In this document: in pieces, positions 7,909 through 14,200 of the stretch
How the letters are laid out: each line of letters starts with the position of its first letter
How positions within the stretch are numbered: position 1 is the stretch's first letter
Assembly (NCBI GenBank): GCA_902470835.1
Contig: CABRHR010000045.1
Location: 1 to 15,863 of the forward strand
Direction: 5' to 3'
Length of the DNA stretch: 15,863 bases
Source of the DNA: an uncultured Collinsella sp.
Lineage (GTDB): Bacteria > Actinomycetota > Coriobacteriia > Coriobacteriales > Coriobacteriaceae
Made by a program: the position numbers and the translations under genes
The notes under the pieces: model-generated
Told to the model about the DNA's origin: nothing
Databases searched by the model: none
What the model saw: the letters and a program-made list of their open reading frames with translations, nothing else

Positions 7909-7984
7909 GGGCGATTGGCGCAACGGTTAGCGCAGGTGCTTTACACGCACAAGGCTGGGGGTTCGAATCCCTCATCGCCCACCA
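7909..7984 (+). tRNA. tRNA-Val (anticodon UAC)
   Basis: A full cloverleaf folds by eye: acceptor GGGCGAT (7909-7915) with ATCGCCC (7974-7980), D-stem GCGC with GCGC, anticodon stem 7935-7939 with 7947-7951 (one G-A mismatch at its base), 7-base loop TTTACAC with anticodon TAC at 7942-7944, and T-loop TTCGAAT at 7962-7968. The discriminator A and CCA are encoded (7981-7984). It reads valine GUA codons. It is the only plus-strand gene in the window. Its last 18 bases plus the following C reappear 187 bases downstream. Confidence 0.97.
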
Positions 7985-7994
7985 CTGATTTGAT

Positions 7995-8025
7995 AGGCTC
8001 CCAACAATGGGAGCCTTTCTTTTTT
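7995..8025 (+). terminator. Intrinsic terminator of tRNA-Val
   Basis: The stem AGGCTCCCA (7995-8003) with TGGGAGCCT (8008-8016) and 4-base loop is followed by TTTCTTTTTT. It begins 10 bases after the tRNA CCA, as expected for a single-gene tRNA transcript. Confidence 0.92.
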
Positions 8026-8180
8026 GGGCCCAGTGCATGGGATTCGAACCCGACAGGGTGCGGAGCTGAGGAAACGCGCAAGCGTTTTCCAGCGCAGCAC
8101 GCGAGGAGCGGAGCGACGAAGCGGGACGCGGGCGGCGCCAGCCGCACGCGGACATCCCTCATCGCCCACCACAGAATTGG

Positions 8181-8208
8181 AAACGGTCCTCGCAAGGGGA
8201 CCGTTTTT
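8181..8208 (+). terminator. Second terminator, in repeat unit 2
   Basis: The stem AAACGGTCC (8181-8189) with GGACCGTTT (8198-8206) has an 8-base loop and TTTTT at 8204-8208. It occupies the same relative place behind the copied tRNA tail as the first terminator but has a different sequence. Structure is kept while sequence is not. Confidence 0.85.
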
Positions 8209-8265
8209 GCTTGCGCCCGGTGCATGGGATTCGAACCCGCAGGGTGCGTCCCGTTTCAAGGGCAG

Positions 8266-8482
8266 TGGTCAAAAAATGTCAAATATGAGTACTGCTACCT
8301 TTTTGGTAACAGCATTTTCGAGGTTTCAGAGGGCATATTTGACATCAAAGCAGCGGATAACGGTCCGGATGGGCATTTTTCTGGCAACGAAACTGGACAT
8401 ATGTGGCCCAACTCGTCAAATTGCGTCTAATTTATATGCTACACAATTGGTGCCCGTACTCATATTTGGCATTTTTTGACCA
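8266..8482. mobile_element. MITE-like element with 27-base terminal inverted repeats
   Basis: Bases 8266-8292 and 8456-8482 are inverted copies with one mismatch (t8279 against g8469). The 217-base segment is clearly more AT-rich than its surroundings and has no coding frame. A 12-base piece of the terminal repeat, catatttgacat, recurs inside at 8334-8345, opposite to 8276-8287, and a small hairpin TACC-TTTTT-GGTA lies near 8300. I see no clear target-site duplication. The features fit a miniature inverted-repeat transposable element or an extragenic palindromic repeat. It sits between the tRNA-Val repeat units and the 3' end of argD, where insertion would be harmless. No transposase is present. 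Confidence 0.7.
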
Positions 8483-8515
8483 GAGGGGCTTTTGGCCCTC
8501 GCAAATCGGCAACAA

Positions 8516-8575
8516 AACGGGCTCCGGATCGCCCAATCGTGCCGTATATGGCACGTCAACAACCCGGAACCCGTT
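8516..8575 (-). terminator. Nested hairpin terminator of the arg operon
   Basis: Outer arms 8516-8527 and 8564-8575 pair over 12 bases with one mismatch, which becomes a G-U pair in the minus-strand RNA. An inner perfect hairpin cgtgcc (8538-8543) with ggcacg (8550-8555) fills the loop. On the minus strand the outer stem ends in GCCCGTTTTGTTG, a T-rich exit. It lies 24 bases past the argD stop codon and should end the argCJBD transcript. Confidence 0.7.
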
Positions 8576-8598
8576 CCAAGCGGCTAAATTTGCTCGCA

Positions 8599-9882
8599 CT
8601 AGGCCAAAACGCCCGACAGAACCTCGATCAGGCTGTCCACGTCGGCCTCCTCGCACACAAGCGGCGGCAAGAAGCGCAGCGTGTGAGCGCCCGTGGCGTT
8701 GATCACAGCGCCGGCATCCAGCGCACGAGCCACCACGTCATGCGCATCCCCTGCGGCCTCATCCAGATCGCAGCCGAGCATCAGGCCACGGCCACGCACC
8801 TCTACCATATGCGGAAGCTTAGCCAGCGCCTGCTCCATATAGGCGCCCACCTTGGCAGCATGCTCGGCATAATCGCCGCGTACAAGCGCGGAGAGCGTCG
8901 CGGCACACGCCGCGATGGCCAAGCAGCTACCGCCAAAGGTCGAGCCGTGGTCGCCCGGCTTAAACACGTCGGCAATCTCCTTCTTTGCCACGACGGCACC
9001 CATGGGCACGCCATCAGCAATGCCCTTGGCAAGGCTCATGATGTCAGGCTCCACGCCATAGGTTTGGAATGCAAATGGCTTGCCGGAGCGGAAGATGCCG
9101 CACTGGACCTCGTCGGCGATAAGCACGGCGCCCACTTCGTGTGCCAGGTCGCGCGCTGCCGCCATAAACTCCTCGGTCATGGGGTGCACGCCACTCTCAC
9201 CTTGGATCGGCTCGAGCATCACGGCGCAAATTTCACTGCCCAGCTGCTTAAAGATCGCACGCAGTTCATCGACATCGTTGGGCGTGCAGGCCACAAAGCC
9301 ACCCGGCAGCGGGCGGAAGCTGTCCTGCAGCCAATCCTGCATGGTGGCGGCAATGGTCTCGAGCGTACGGCCGTGGAAGCCGCCGCGCATGCACACGATG
9401 GTGTTGCCGCCGTTACCGACACGCTTGGCGTACAGGCGCGCGAGCTTCATCGAGCCCTCGTTGGCCTCGGCGCCGGAGTTGGCAAAGAAGGTCTCCCAAA
9501 CCTGCTCATCCGCAGCCGGGGCACCGAGCGCGGCGGCTGTGGTCTCATCGCCAGCGGCAATAGCGTCGGCAAGCACGCGCGCACCATCCACGTCGTCGTT
9601 AGCGAGCTTGGACAGCAGCGCCGCGACCTGTCCGCGCTGCTCGATGTAGAAATAGTTGGAGACGTGCATGAGCTTTTTGGTCTGTGCCTCGAGCGCCGAG
9701 AGCACAGCCGGGTCGCCATGACCTAGGCTGCACACGCCGATGCCGGCAAGAAAGTCGAGGTACTCACGGCCATCGTCGCCGGTGAGCTTCATGCCGTGAC
9801 CCTCGACAAACTCGACCGGAGAGCGGCCAAAGGTATGCATAACGTAATGGGATTCAAGCGATTGCTGAGCTGCAAGTGACAT
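8599..9882 (-). CDS. argD: Acetylornithine aminotransferase
   Basis: PLP enzyme turning N-acetylglutamate semialdehyde into N-acetylornithine with glutamate as amino donor; many homologues also act on succinyl-diaminopimelate. The 427-residue class-III aminotransferase has NSGAEANE at 135-142, FHGRT at 169-173, EPIQGESG at 224-231, DEVQCG at 257-262 (D257 contacts the PLP ring) and the Schiff-base lysine in SLAKG (K286). About 28 residues (near 97-128, Ala- and Asp-rich) are inserted between the SKL helix and FFANSGAEANE, where usual ArgD proteins have a short turn. The ATG at 9880-9882 has GAAAGG upstream with a 6-base gap. It is the last gene of argCJBD, 69 bases after argB, and a terminator follows. 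Confidence 0.94.
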   Translation of the reverse strand: MSLAAQQSLESHYVMHTFGRSPVEFVEGHGMKLTGDDGREYLDFLAGIGVCSLGHGDPAVLSALEAQTKKLMHVSNYFYIEQRGQVAALLSKLANDDVDGARVLADAIAAGDETTAAALGAPAADEQVWETFFANSGAEANEGSMKLARLYAKRVGNGGNTIVCMRGGFHGRTLETIAATMQDWLQDSFRPLPGGFVACTPNDVDELRAIFKQLGSEICAVMLEPIQGESGVHPMTEEFMAAARDLAHEVGAVLIADEVQCGIFRSGKPFAFQTYGVEPDIMSLAKGIADGVPMGAVVAKKEIADVFKPGDHGSTFGGSCLAIAACAATLSALVRGDYAEHAAKVGAYMEQALAKLPHMVEVRGRGLMLGCDLDEAAGDAHDVVARALDAGAVINATGAHTLRFLPPLVCEEADVDSLIEVLSGVLA

Positions 9883-9951
9883 GGGATGCCTTTCGTTGGG
9901 CGCCAGACGGCGCGGGGCTATGGGTGCAGGAATGGGGCGGCTGCGGGTCAG

Positions 9952-10932
9952 CTAGACCGTCTGAAGCTTCTCGACCTCGTCAAGGTTCTCGGCCAGACGC
10001 GCAGCAAACGTCGAAAGCGGATGCGGATGCGTATCGAACTCGTAAGCCGTCTCGGTGGAATGGATCACGGTGCCGACGCCGGCATCGGTCAGCAGCTCCA
10101 GGAGCAGCGAATGCGGCGTAGTACCGTTAATGATGTGGGCACGAAATACGCCGCCGGTAAGCGCATCGACGGCCGCACGCAGCTTGGGAATCATGCCCTT
10201 ATCGACCTCGCCGCCGTAGAGCATTTCGTTAACCTCGTCGAGCGTTAGGTTGGAGATAAGCGAGTCCTTGTCGCTAAAGTCCTTGTACAGGCCATCGACA
10301 TCGGTCAAAAAGATCGCCTTATGCGCGTGGAGCGCCGCGGCAACGGCACCGGCGGCGGTGTCGGCGTTGATGTTGAAGAAACCGCCGTCCTCCCCCGCCG
10401 CGACGGTAGCGATGACGGGGATGTACTCGCTATCGAGTAAGCGCTCGATATAGTCGGTGTTGACGTGCGTCACTTTGCCCACGCGACCGAGCTCGGGGTC
10501 GAGCGGCTCGGCGATGAGCGTGCCGGCATCGCTGCCCGACACGCCCACGGCCAGGTTGCCGTGGTGGTTGATGGCAGCAACCAGCTCCTGGTTGACCTTG
10601 CCGCCCAGCACCTCGCGCACGATATCCATAGTCGCCGGCGTGGTCACGCGCTGGCCGTTCTTAAACTCGACGGGGATGTCATAGTGGCTGAGCGCCTCGT
10701 TGATGGCCTTGCCGCCGCCGTGCACGATAACGGGGCGCATGCCGATGATCTTGAGCAGGACGATGTCGCTCATCACGTCGCGACGCAGTTGCTCGTCGAC
10801 CATGGCGGCACCGCCGTACTTGATAACGACCGTCTTGCCGGTCAGGTTTTTAATCCACGGCAGCGCTTCGAACAGCAGCTGCGCGGTTGCTTCGTTGGAT
10901 TCGCTCGAGCGACAATCGCGTGCGAATTTCAT
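9952..10932 (-). CDS. argB: Acetylglutamate kinase
   Basis: Phosphorylates N-acetylglutamate with ATP, the second step to ornithine and usually the arginine-inhibited one in cyclic pathways. From ATG 10930-10932 (ACGAGG 6 bases upstream) it has 326 residues: KYGGAAM at 38-44, HGGGK at 71-75, FNINADTAAGA at 186-196, DVDGLY at 211-216, and the lysine in GMIPKL (K250). Residues 1-25 form an N-terminal helix like that of hexameric, arginine-sensitive kinases, and LLLELLTDAGVGTVI fits that class. About 36 residues beyond the usual C-terminus (from HSTETAYEFD) are extra. A longer frame from 10992 lacks a ribosome site and is rejected. It lies between argJ and argD. Confidence 0.95.
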   Translation of the reverse strand: MKFARDCRSSESNEATAQLLFEALPWIKNLTGKTVVIKYGGAAMVDEQLRRDVMSDIVLLKIIGMRPVIVHGGGKAINEALSHYDIPVEFKNGQRVTTPATMDIVREVLGGKVNQELVAAINHHGNLAVGVSGSDAGTLIAEPLDPELGRVGKVTHVNTDYIERLLDSEYIPVIATVAAGEDGGFFNINADTAAGAVAAALHAHKAIFLTDVDGLYKDFSDKDSLISNLTLDEVNEMLYGGEVDKGMIPKLRAAVDALTGGVFRAHIINGTTPHSLLLELLTDAGVGTVIHSTETAYEFDTHPHPLSTFAARLAENLDEVEKLQTV

Positions 10933-11013
10933 AATCTGCCTCGTCTTTCGTATCGTTATCGCGCCGCGCTTCGCCGTCCGCAATCGCGGCAAGATGCGCA
11001 GCGTGCCTGGAAT

Positions 11014-12282
11014 CTAGGAACGGTAGTCGCCGTTGATGGAGATGTACTCATGCGTGAGGTCGCAGGTCCACACGGTCGTTGCCGCGTCGCCTGCGCCCAG
11101 GTCGGCCGAGATCACGATCTCGGGCGCCTCGAAACGCCGTAGAGCCTCGTCCTCGTCAAAGGGAACAGTCAGACCGTCGCGACAGACGGGCATGCCCATC
11201 ATGTCGATGGAAACGTCTTCCTGATTAAACTTCACGCCGCACTTGCCAAGCGCCATAGCAACGCGACCCCAGTTGCAGTCGTGGCCGGCGATGCAGGTCT
11301 TAACGAGCGGCGAGTTGGCAACGGCACGGGCGGCGATATCGGCTTCCTCGTCGTTGGCGGCGCCGGTAACGTTGACCGTAACAAGCTTGGATGCGCCCTC
11401 ACCATCGGCGGCGATATTGCGCGCCAGGCTCTCGCACACCTCGTGCACAGCAAATGCCAACTCGTCAAAAGCATCGGAGCCCTCGACGATAGGCTCGACA
11501 TCTGCGGCAGCGGCGCCGGAGGCAAGCATGATGCAGGTGTCGTTGGTCGAGGTGTCGGAATCGACCGTTACCTTGTTGAAGGTCTGTTTGACGGTCGAGA
11601 GCAGCAGGGCATGAAGTGCCGCAGGCTCGACGGGGGCATCGGTGGTGATAACTGCGATCATGGTGGCCATGTTGGGCATGATCATGCCCGAGCCCTTGCA
11701 CATTCCGCCTACCGTATAGACATTGCCCGCATGACCCGCAGCCTCACTGACGTAGGACACGGCGTATTCCTTGGAGTGCGTGTCGGTCGTCATGATGGCG
11801 CGAGCGGCATCGGCGCCACCGTGAGCGGAGAGCGCCTCGTAGGCAGCAGGAATGGCAGTCTCAAATGTGTCGATGGACAGAATCTGTCCAATCACGCCTG
11901 TGGATGCAACTAGGATCTGCTGGGATTCACAGCCGATGACCTGCGACGCGATGTTGCAGGTCTCGCGCGCGCATGCAAGGCCGGTCTCACCCGTGGCGGC
12001 GTTGGCATTGCCAGAGTTGATCGAAACGCCGGCGATGATACCGTAGCCCTTGTCGGCACCGCCCAGGTTGGCACGGCTCACTTGCACGGGCGCCGCGCAA
12101 AAGCGATTGGTGGTAAACACGCCGGCACCGGGACAGGGTTTATCGGGCACGACGAGCGCGTAATCCAGACGCTCGGGGTTCTTGCGGAACCCAGCGTGGA
12201 TGCCTGCAGCCTTAAAACCAGCCGCAGCCGTAACGCCGCCCTCGACGGCGCGAATCTTGATATCAAACAGCTCGGTATTCAT
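11014..12282 (-). CDS. argJ: Glutamate N-acetyltransferase / amino-acid acetyltransferase (ArgJ)
   Basis: Moves the acetyl group from N-acetylornithine to glutamate, giving ornithine and regenerating acetylglutamate; bifunctional members can also start the cycle from acetyl-CoA. The 422-residue precursor has NSGNANAATG at 89-98, STGVIG at 127-132 and the self-cleavage site KGSGMIMPNMATM with A206-T207, where Thr207 becomes the N-terminal nucleophile of the beta chain. The C-terminus THEYISINGDYRS is the family's usual end. The ATG at 12280-12282 has AAGGAG 11 bases away and AGGGA very close, so the ribosome site is imperfect. Its presence means the operon needs no argE. It lies second in argCJBD, after a hairpin-containing gap of 135 bases. 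Confidence 0.96.
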   Translation of the reverse strand: MNTELFDIKIRAVEGGVTAAAGFKAAGIHAGFRKNPERLDYALVVPDKPCPGAGVFTTNRFCAAPVQVSRANLGGADKGYGIIAGVSINSGNANAATGETGLACARETCNIASQVIGCESQQILVASTGVIGQILSIDTFETAIPAAYEALSAHGGADAARAIMTTDTHSKEYAVSYVSEAAGHAGNVYTVGGMCKGSGMIMPNMATMIAVITTDAPVEPAALHALLLSTVKQTFNKVTVDSDTSTNDTCIMLASGAAAADVEPIVEGSDAFDELAFAVHEVCESLARNIAADGEGASKLVTVNVTGAANDEEADIAARAVANSPLVKTCIAGHDCNWGRVAMALGKCGVKFNQEDVSIDMMGMPVCRDGLTVPFDEDEALRRFEAPEIVISADLGAGDAATTVWTCDLTHEYISINGDYRS

Positions 12283-12301
12283 CGTCCCTACGACTCCTTA
12301 T

Positions 12302-12389
12302 ATCAAATAAAAAAGCGGGTATCGGCTGGCACGCCATACCGGTCGCAATTAGTAGACCAGCTTAAAAGTGGCGCCCAACTCGATACCCG
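12302..12389 (-). promoter_or_regulatory. Hairpin with T-run between argC and argJ
   Basis: The arms cgggtatcg (12316-12324) and cgatacccg (12381-12389) are perfect inverted copies 56 bases apart. On the minus strand the structure ends CCCGCTTTTTTATTTG, like an intrinsic terminator, before the argJ ribosome site. The loop can form further small hairpins (GGTC with GACC; a TGGC/GCCA palindrome). It could partly stop transcription after argC or act as an attenuator. I looked for a T-box core and did not find a convincing one. Confidence 0.55.
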
Positions 12390-12417
12390 ACTACCAAATC
12401 GTTAACAATCGAATGTG

Positions 12418-13488
12418 CTACACCGGGCACGCCACCGTGGGCAAGCCTCGTCGCTCGTCAAAACCAAAGACGATGTTGGCGCACTGGACCGCCTGGCCTG
12501 CTGCACCCTTGCACAGATTGTCGATGGCGCCCGTCGCCACCAGAACGCCCGCGCGCTTGTTGAGCGCGAGGCCGATCTGGGCGGCGTTGGTGCCGACAAC
12601 CGAAGCCGTCTTGGGCTGCTGACCGGCATCGAGTACGCGCACGAAGGTGCGACCGGCGTAGAACTGCTTGTAATGGTCGACAACGTCCTCAAGGGTCAAG
12701 GTACCGATAGCCTGCGGCGTAAGCGGCATCGTCACCGTGGAGAGCAGGCCGCGCTTGAGCGGTGCCAGATGCGGGGTAAAGACGATGCGATCGGTCAGGC
12801 CAAGGATTTGCTCAATCTCGGGCGTGTGGCGATGTTTACCCACGCCGTAGGCCTCCAAGTTCTCGTCGGCGCTGCAAAAATGCGTACGGGCGTTGCAGGA
12901 CTTACCGGCACCCGTTACACCGCTGATAGCGTCAACGATCACGGGGCCGCTCTGGGCAACCCAGCCGGCGCGCACGGCGGGCGCGGCGGCAAGGCTCGTT
13001 GCGGTGGGATAGCAACCGGCGCAGGCGACCAGCACGGACTTGCCGTCAGCATAGTCGGATGCAGCGGTCTCCAAGTCCTGGCAGAACAGCTCGGGCAGGC
13101 CGAAAGCGCGGGTCTTGAGCAGCTCGGGGCTCGTGTGCTCGGCGGCATACCATGCCTCAAAGACGGACGGGTCGCTCAGACGGTAATCGGCCGAAAGATC
13201 AAAGCAGGAAACGCCCGCGGCAAGGAGCGCGGGCACCTGTGCCATGGCAGCCGTGTGCGGCACGGCAAGAAAAACCGCATCGCAGCTCTTAAGCTCGGGG
13301 GCGTCATGCGTGGTGAAAACCAGATTGCTCACGCCAGCAAAGCTCGGATACACCGCAGACAGCGGCTGGCCGGCATCGGCGTTGGACGTAATGGCAACAA
13401 GTTCAAACTCGGGATGGCCGAGCACGAGGCGAATGAGCTCGGCTCCGGCATATCCAGCCGCGCCGACGATTCCAACCTTCAAAGACAT
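12418..13488 (-). CDS. argC: N-acetyl-gamma-glutamyl-phosphate reductase
   Basis: NADPH-dependent reduction of N-acetylglutamyl phosphate to the semialdehyde, the third step to ornithine. The 356-residue protein begins with the nucleotide-binding GIVGAAGYAGAEL (6-18), has the catalytic cysteine in GCYPTA (C159), SGVTGAG at 189-195, the histidine-rich KHRHTPEI (218-225) that supplies the acid-base His, and LAPLKRGLLSTV in the dimer region. Length and motifs match the family with nothing missing. The ATG at 13486-13488 has AAGGAG 6 bases upstream. It is the first gene of argCJBD, and two ARG-box-like palindromes lie about 85-125 bases upstream of the start codon. Confidence 0.96.
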   Translation of the reverse strand: MSLKVGIVGAAGYAGAELIRLVLGHPEFELVAITSNADAGQPLSAVYPSFAGVSNLVFTTHDAPELKSCDAVFLAVPHTAAMAQVPALLAAGVSCFDLSADYRLSDPSVFEAWYAAEHTSPELLKTRAFGLPELFCQDLETAASDYADGKSVLVACAGCYPTATSLAAAPAVRAGWVAQSGPVIVDAISGVTGAGKSCNARTHFCSADENLEAYGVGKHRHTPEIEQILGLTDRIVFTPHLAPLKRGLLSTVTMPLTPQAIGTLTLEDVVDHYKQFYAGRTFVRVLDAGQQPKTASVVGTNAAQIGLALNKRAGVLVATGAIDNLCKGAAGQAVQCANIVFGFDERRGLPTVACPV

Positions 13489-13572
13489 ATCAGACTCCTT
13501 GTCTGCGATTTATGCACCGATGCGCATTTCGCAGCGGTCGTTATGAAGTGGGTTGAAACTTTAGCACCAAAA

Positions 13573-13611
13573 GATGCATGAACACGTAAATGGCTTGCAT
13601 ATTCATGCATT
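13573..13611 (-). promoter_or_regulatory. Pair of ARG-box-like operators upstream of argC
   Basis: Box 2, TGCATATTCATGCA (13596-13609), is a perfect TGCAT-N4-ATGCA palindrome. Box 1, TGCATGAACACGTA (13575-13588), is a weaker copy. Their starts are 21 bases apart, so two 18-base sites are separated by 3 bases, the spacing known for paired ArgR operators (E. coli core TGAAT-N4-ATTCA; Streptomyces boxes are rich in TGCAT). A poorer third candidate is TGCACCGATGCGCA at 13513-13526. This predicts repression of argCJBD by arginine-bound ArgR. No argR lies in the window, and I could not place -35/-10 boxes confidently. Confidence 0.7.
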
Positions 13612-13654
13612 GAAACATTCCCGACACATTCGCTTGAAGGAATTGACAAATGGA

Positions 13655-13708
13655 GCGGGCCCCGTATTGACCGGCGCTCCTAACGGCGCCGGGCAATACG
13701 GGGCCCGC
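13655..13708. terminator. Very stable two-stage hairpin between PPOX-like gene and argC
   Basis: A perfect 15-bp outer stem (13655-13669 with 13694-13708) encloses, after one mismatch, a perfect 7-bp inner stem (13671-13677 with 13686-13692) and an 8-base loop. Neither side has a good T-run; the minus strand continues TCCATTTGTC. It probably stops read-through from the upstream minus-strand genes into the arg promoter, or protects the upstream mRNA's 3' end. The structure is certain; the terminator role is inferred. Confidence 0.6.
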
Positions 13709-13745
13709 CCATGCGAAAACCAAGTTGTTAGGATGAGCCAGCTGG

Positions 13746-14156
13746 CTAGAGCTCGACCGGCACCCATTCGTCGTGATTGCAGATAAAAGCCTTGGGATCC
13801 TCGACACTAAAGAAGACGAGCGTGGGATCGTTAGGTCCCTCATAGTGCTCGCTCAAGCGCTCAAGATGCTTCCAACCGGCCTCGCGCATTTCACTCGAAG
13901 CCCGGTCTTCCAGCCCCGCACGCCCGCGCAGGATCAACCAACCATGGCCCGGCCACCAACTCGTGGCCTCAAAGCGCTGGTTTTGCAGCAGCTCCTGCCA
14001 CACATCTTTGGTGCGCGCCGTCACAAACCACAGCCTGCCGTCTTGAATCTGCGCAAACGAAAACGGACGCACATGCGGCTGCCCGTCCACACTCGTCGCC
14101 AGATACCACGCCGGCACCGACGTCAGATACTCCAGCACCGTATTCAATCCGCCCAC
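13746..14156 (-). CDS. Pyridoxamine-5'-phosphate-oxidase-like FMN-barrel protein (copy 1)
   Basis: Small (136-residue) split-barrel flavin-binding protein of the PNPOx-like superfamily; the actual reaction is unknown. Visible features are the opening AWYLATSVDGQPHVRPFSFA (16-35), typical of this family's first strands and flavin-phosphate contact, then GRLWFVTARTKDVWQEL, and a Trp-rich WWPGHGWLILRGRAGLED. It lacks the C-terminal region of true PdxH, so pyridoxal synthesis is unlikely. The start is GTG at 14154-14156 with AGGAGG at 14161-14166. The TAG stop lies in a 12-base palindrome, agccagctggct (13736-13747). It is the downstream member of a tandem pair with the gene at 14201-14647, separated by 44 bases. 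Confidence 0.85.
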   Translation of the reverse strand: MGGLNTVLEYLTSVPAWYLATSVDGQPHVRPFSFAQIQDGRLWFVTARTKDVWQELLQNQRFEATSWWPGHGWLILRGRAGLEDRASSEMREAGWKHLERLSEHYEGPNDPTLVFFSVEDPKAFICNHDEWVPVEL

Positions 14157-14200
14157 GTTTCCTCCTGTACTAGCCAGTTTGGGAGCCTGGCTTATGTGAG

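Larger units (their letters stand above)
7967..8248 (+). repeat. Two tandem tRNA-tail repeat units behind tRNA-Val
   Basis: Two copies of a 19-base sequence, ATCCCTCATCGCCCACCAC, occur at 7967-7985 (3' end of the tRNA) and 8154-8172. Each is followed by a hairpin of unrelated sequence and then, exactly 66 bases from the unit start, by GTGCATGGGATTCGAACCCG (8033-8052 and 8220-8239) plus CAGGGTGCG. The period is 187 bases. Unit 1 goes on with a GC-rich, hairpin-prone tail (8063-8153) that unit 2 lacks. The layout resembles the 178-base repeats behind E. coli tyrT, which also copy 19 bases of the tRNA end. Alternatives are remnant attachment sites from an integrated element or a failed tRNA duplication. 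Confidence 0.85.

Noticed and set aside
7941..8225. Minus-strand frames across the tRNA (containing GFEPPALCV- or DSNPQPCA-like strings)
   Set aside because: These are translations of the tRNA antisense strand, a common annotation artefact.
8245..8286. Target-site duplication flanking the MITE-like element
   Set aside because: Bases left of 8266 (gggcag) and right of 8482 (gagggg) do not match convincingly, so no duplication is annotated.
8024..8479. Plus-strand Arg-rich frame across the tRNA repeat units, reminiscent of the small basic protein reported from E. coli rtT repeats
   Set aside because: It starts inside a terminator region, has no good ribosome site, and runs across the repeat junction into the MITE-like element. 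The basic composition follows from GC-rich repeats.
12302..12417. T-box riboswitch in the argC-argJ gap
   Set aside because: The conserved T-box core is not present in recognisable form and the gap is too short for a full specifier stem. Only a hairpin plus T-run is supported.
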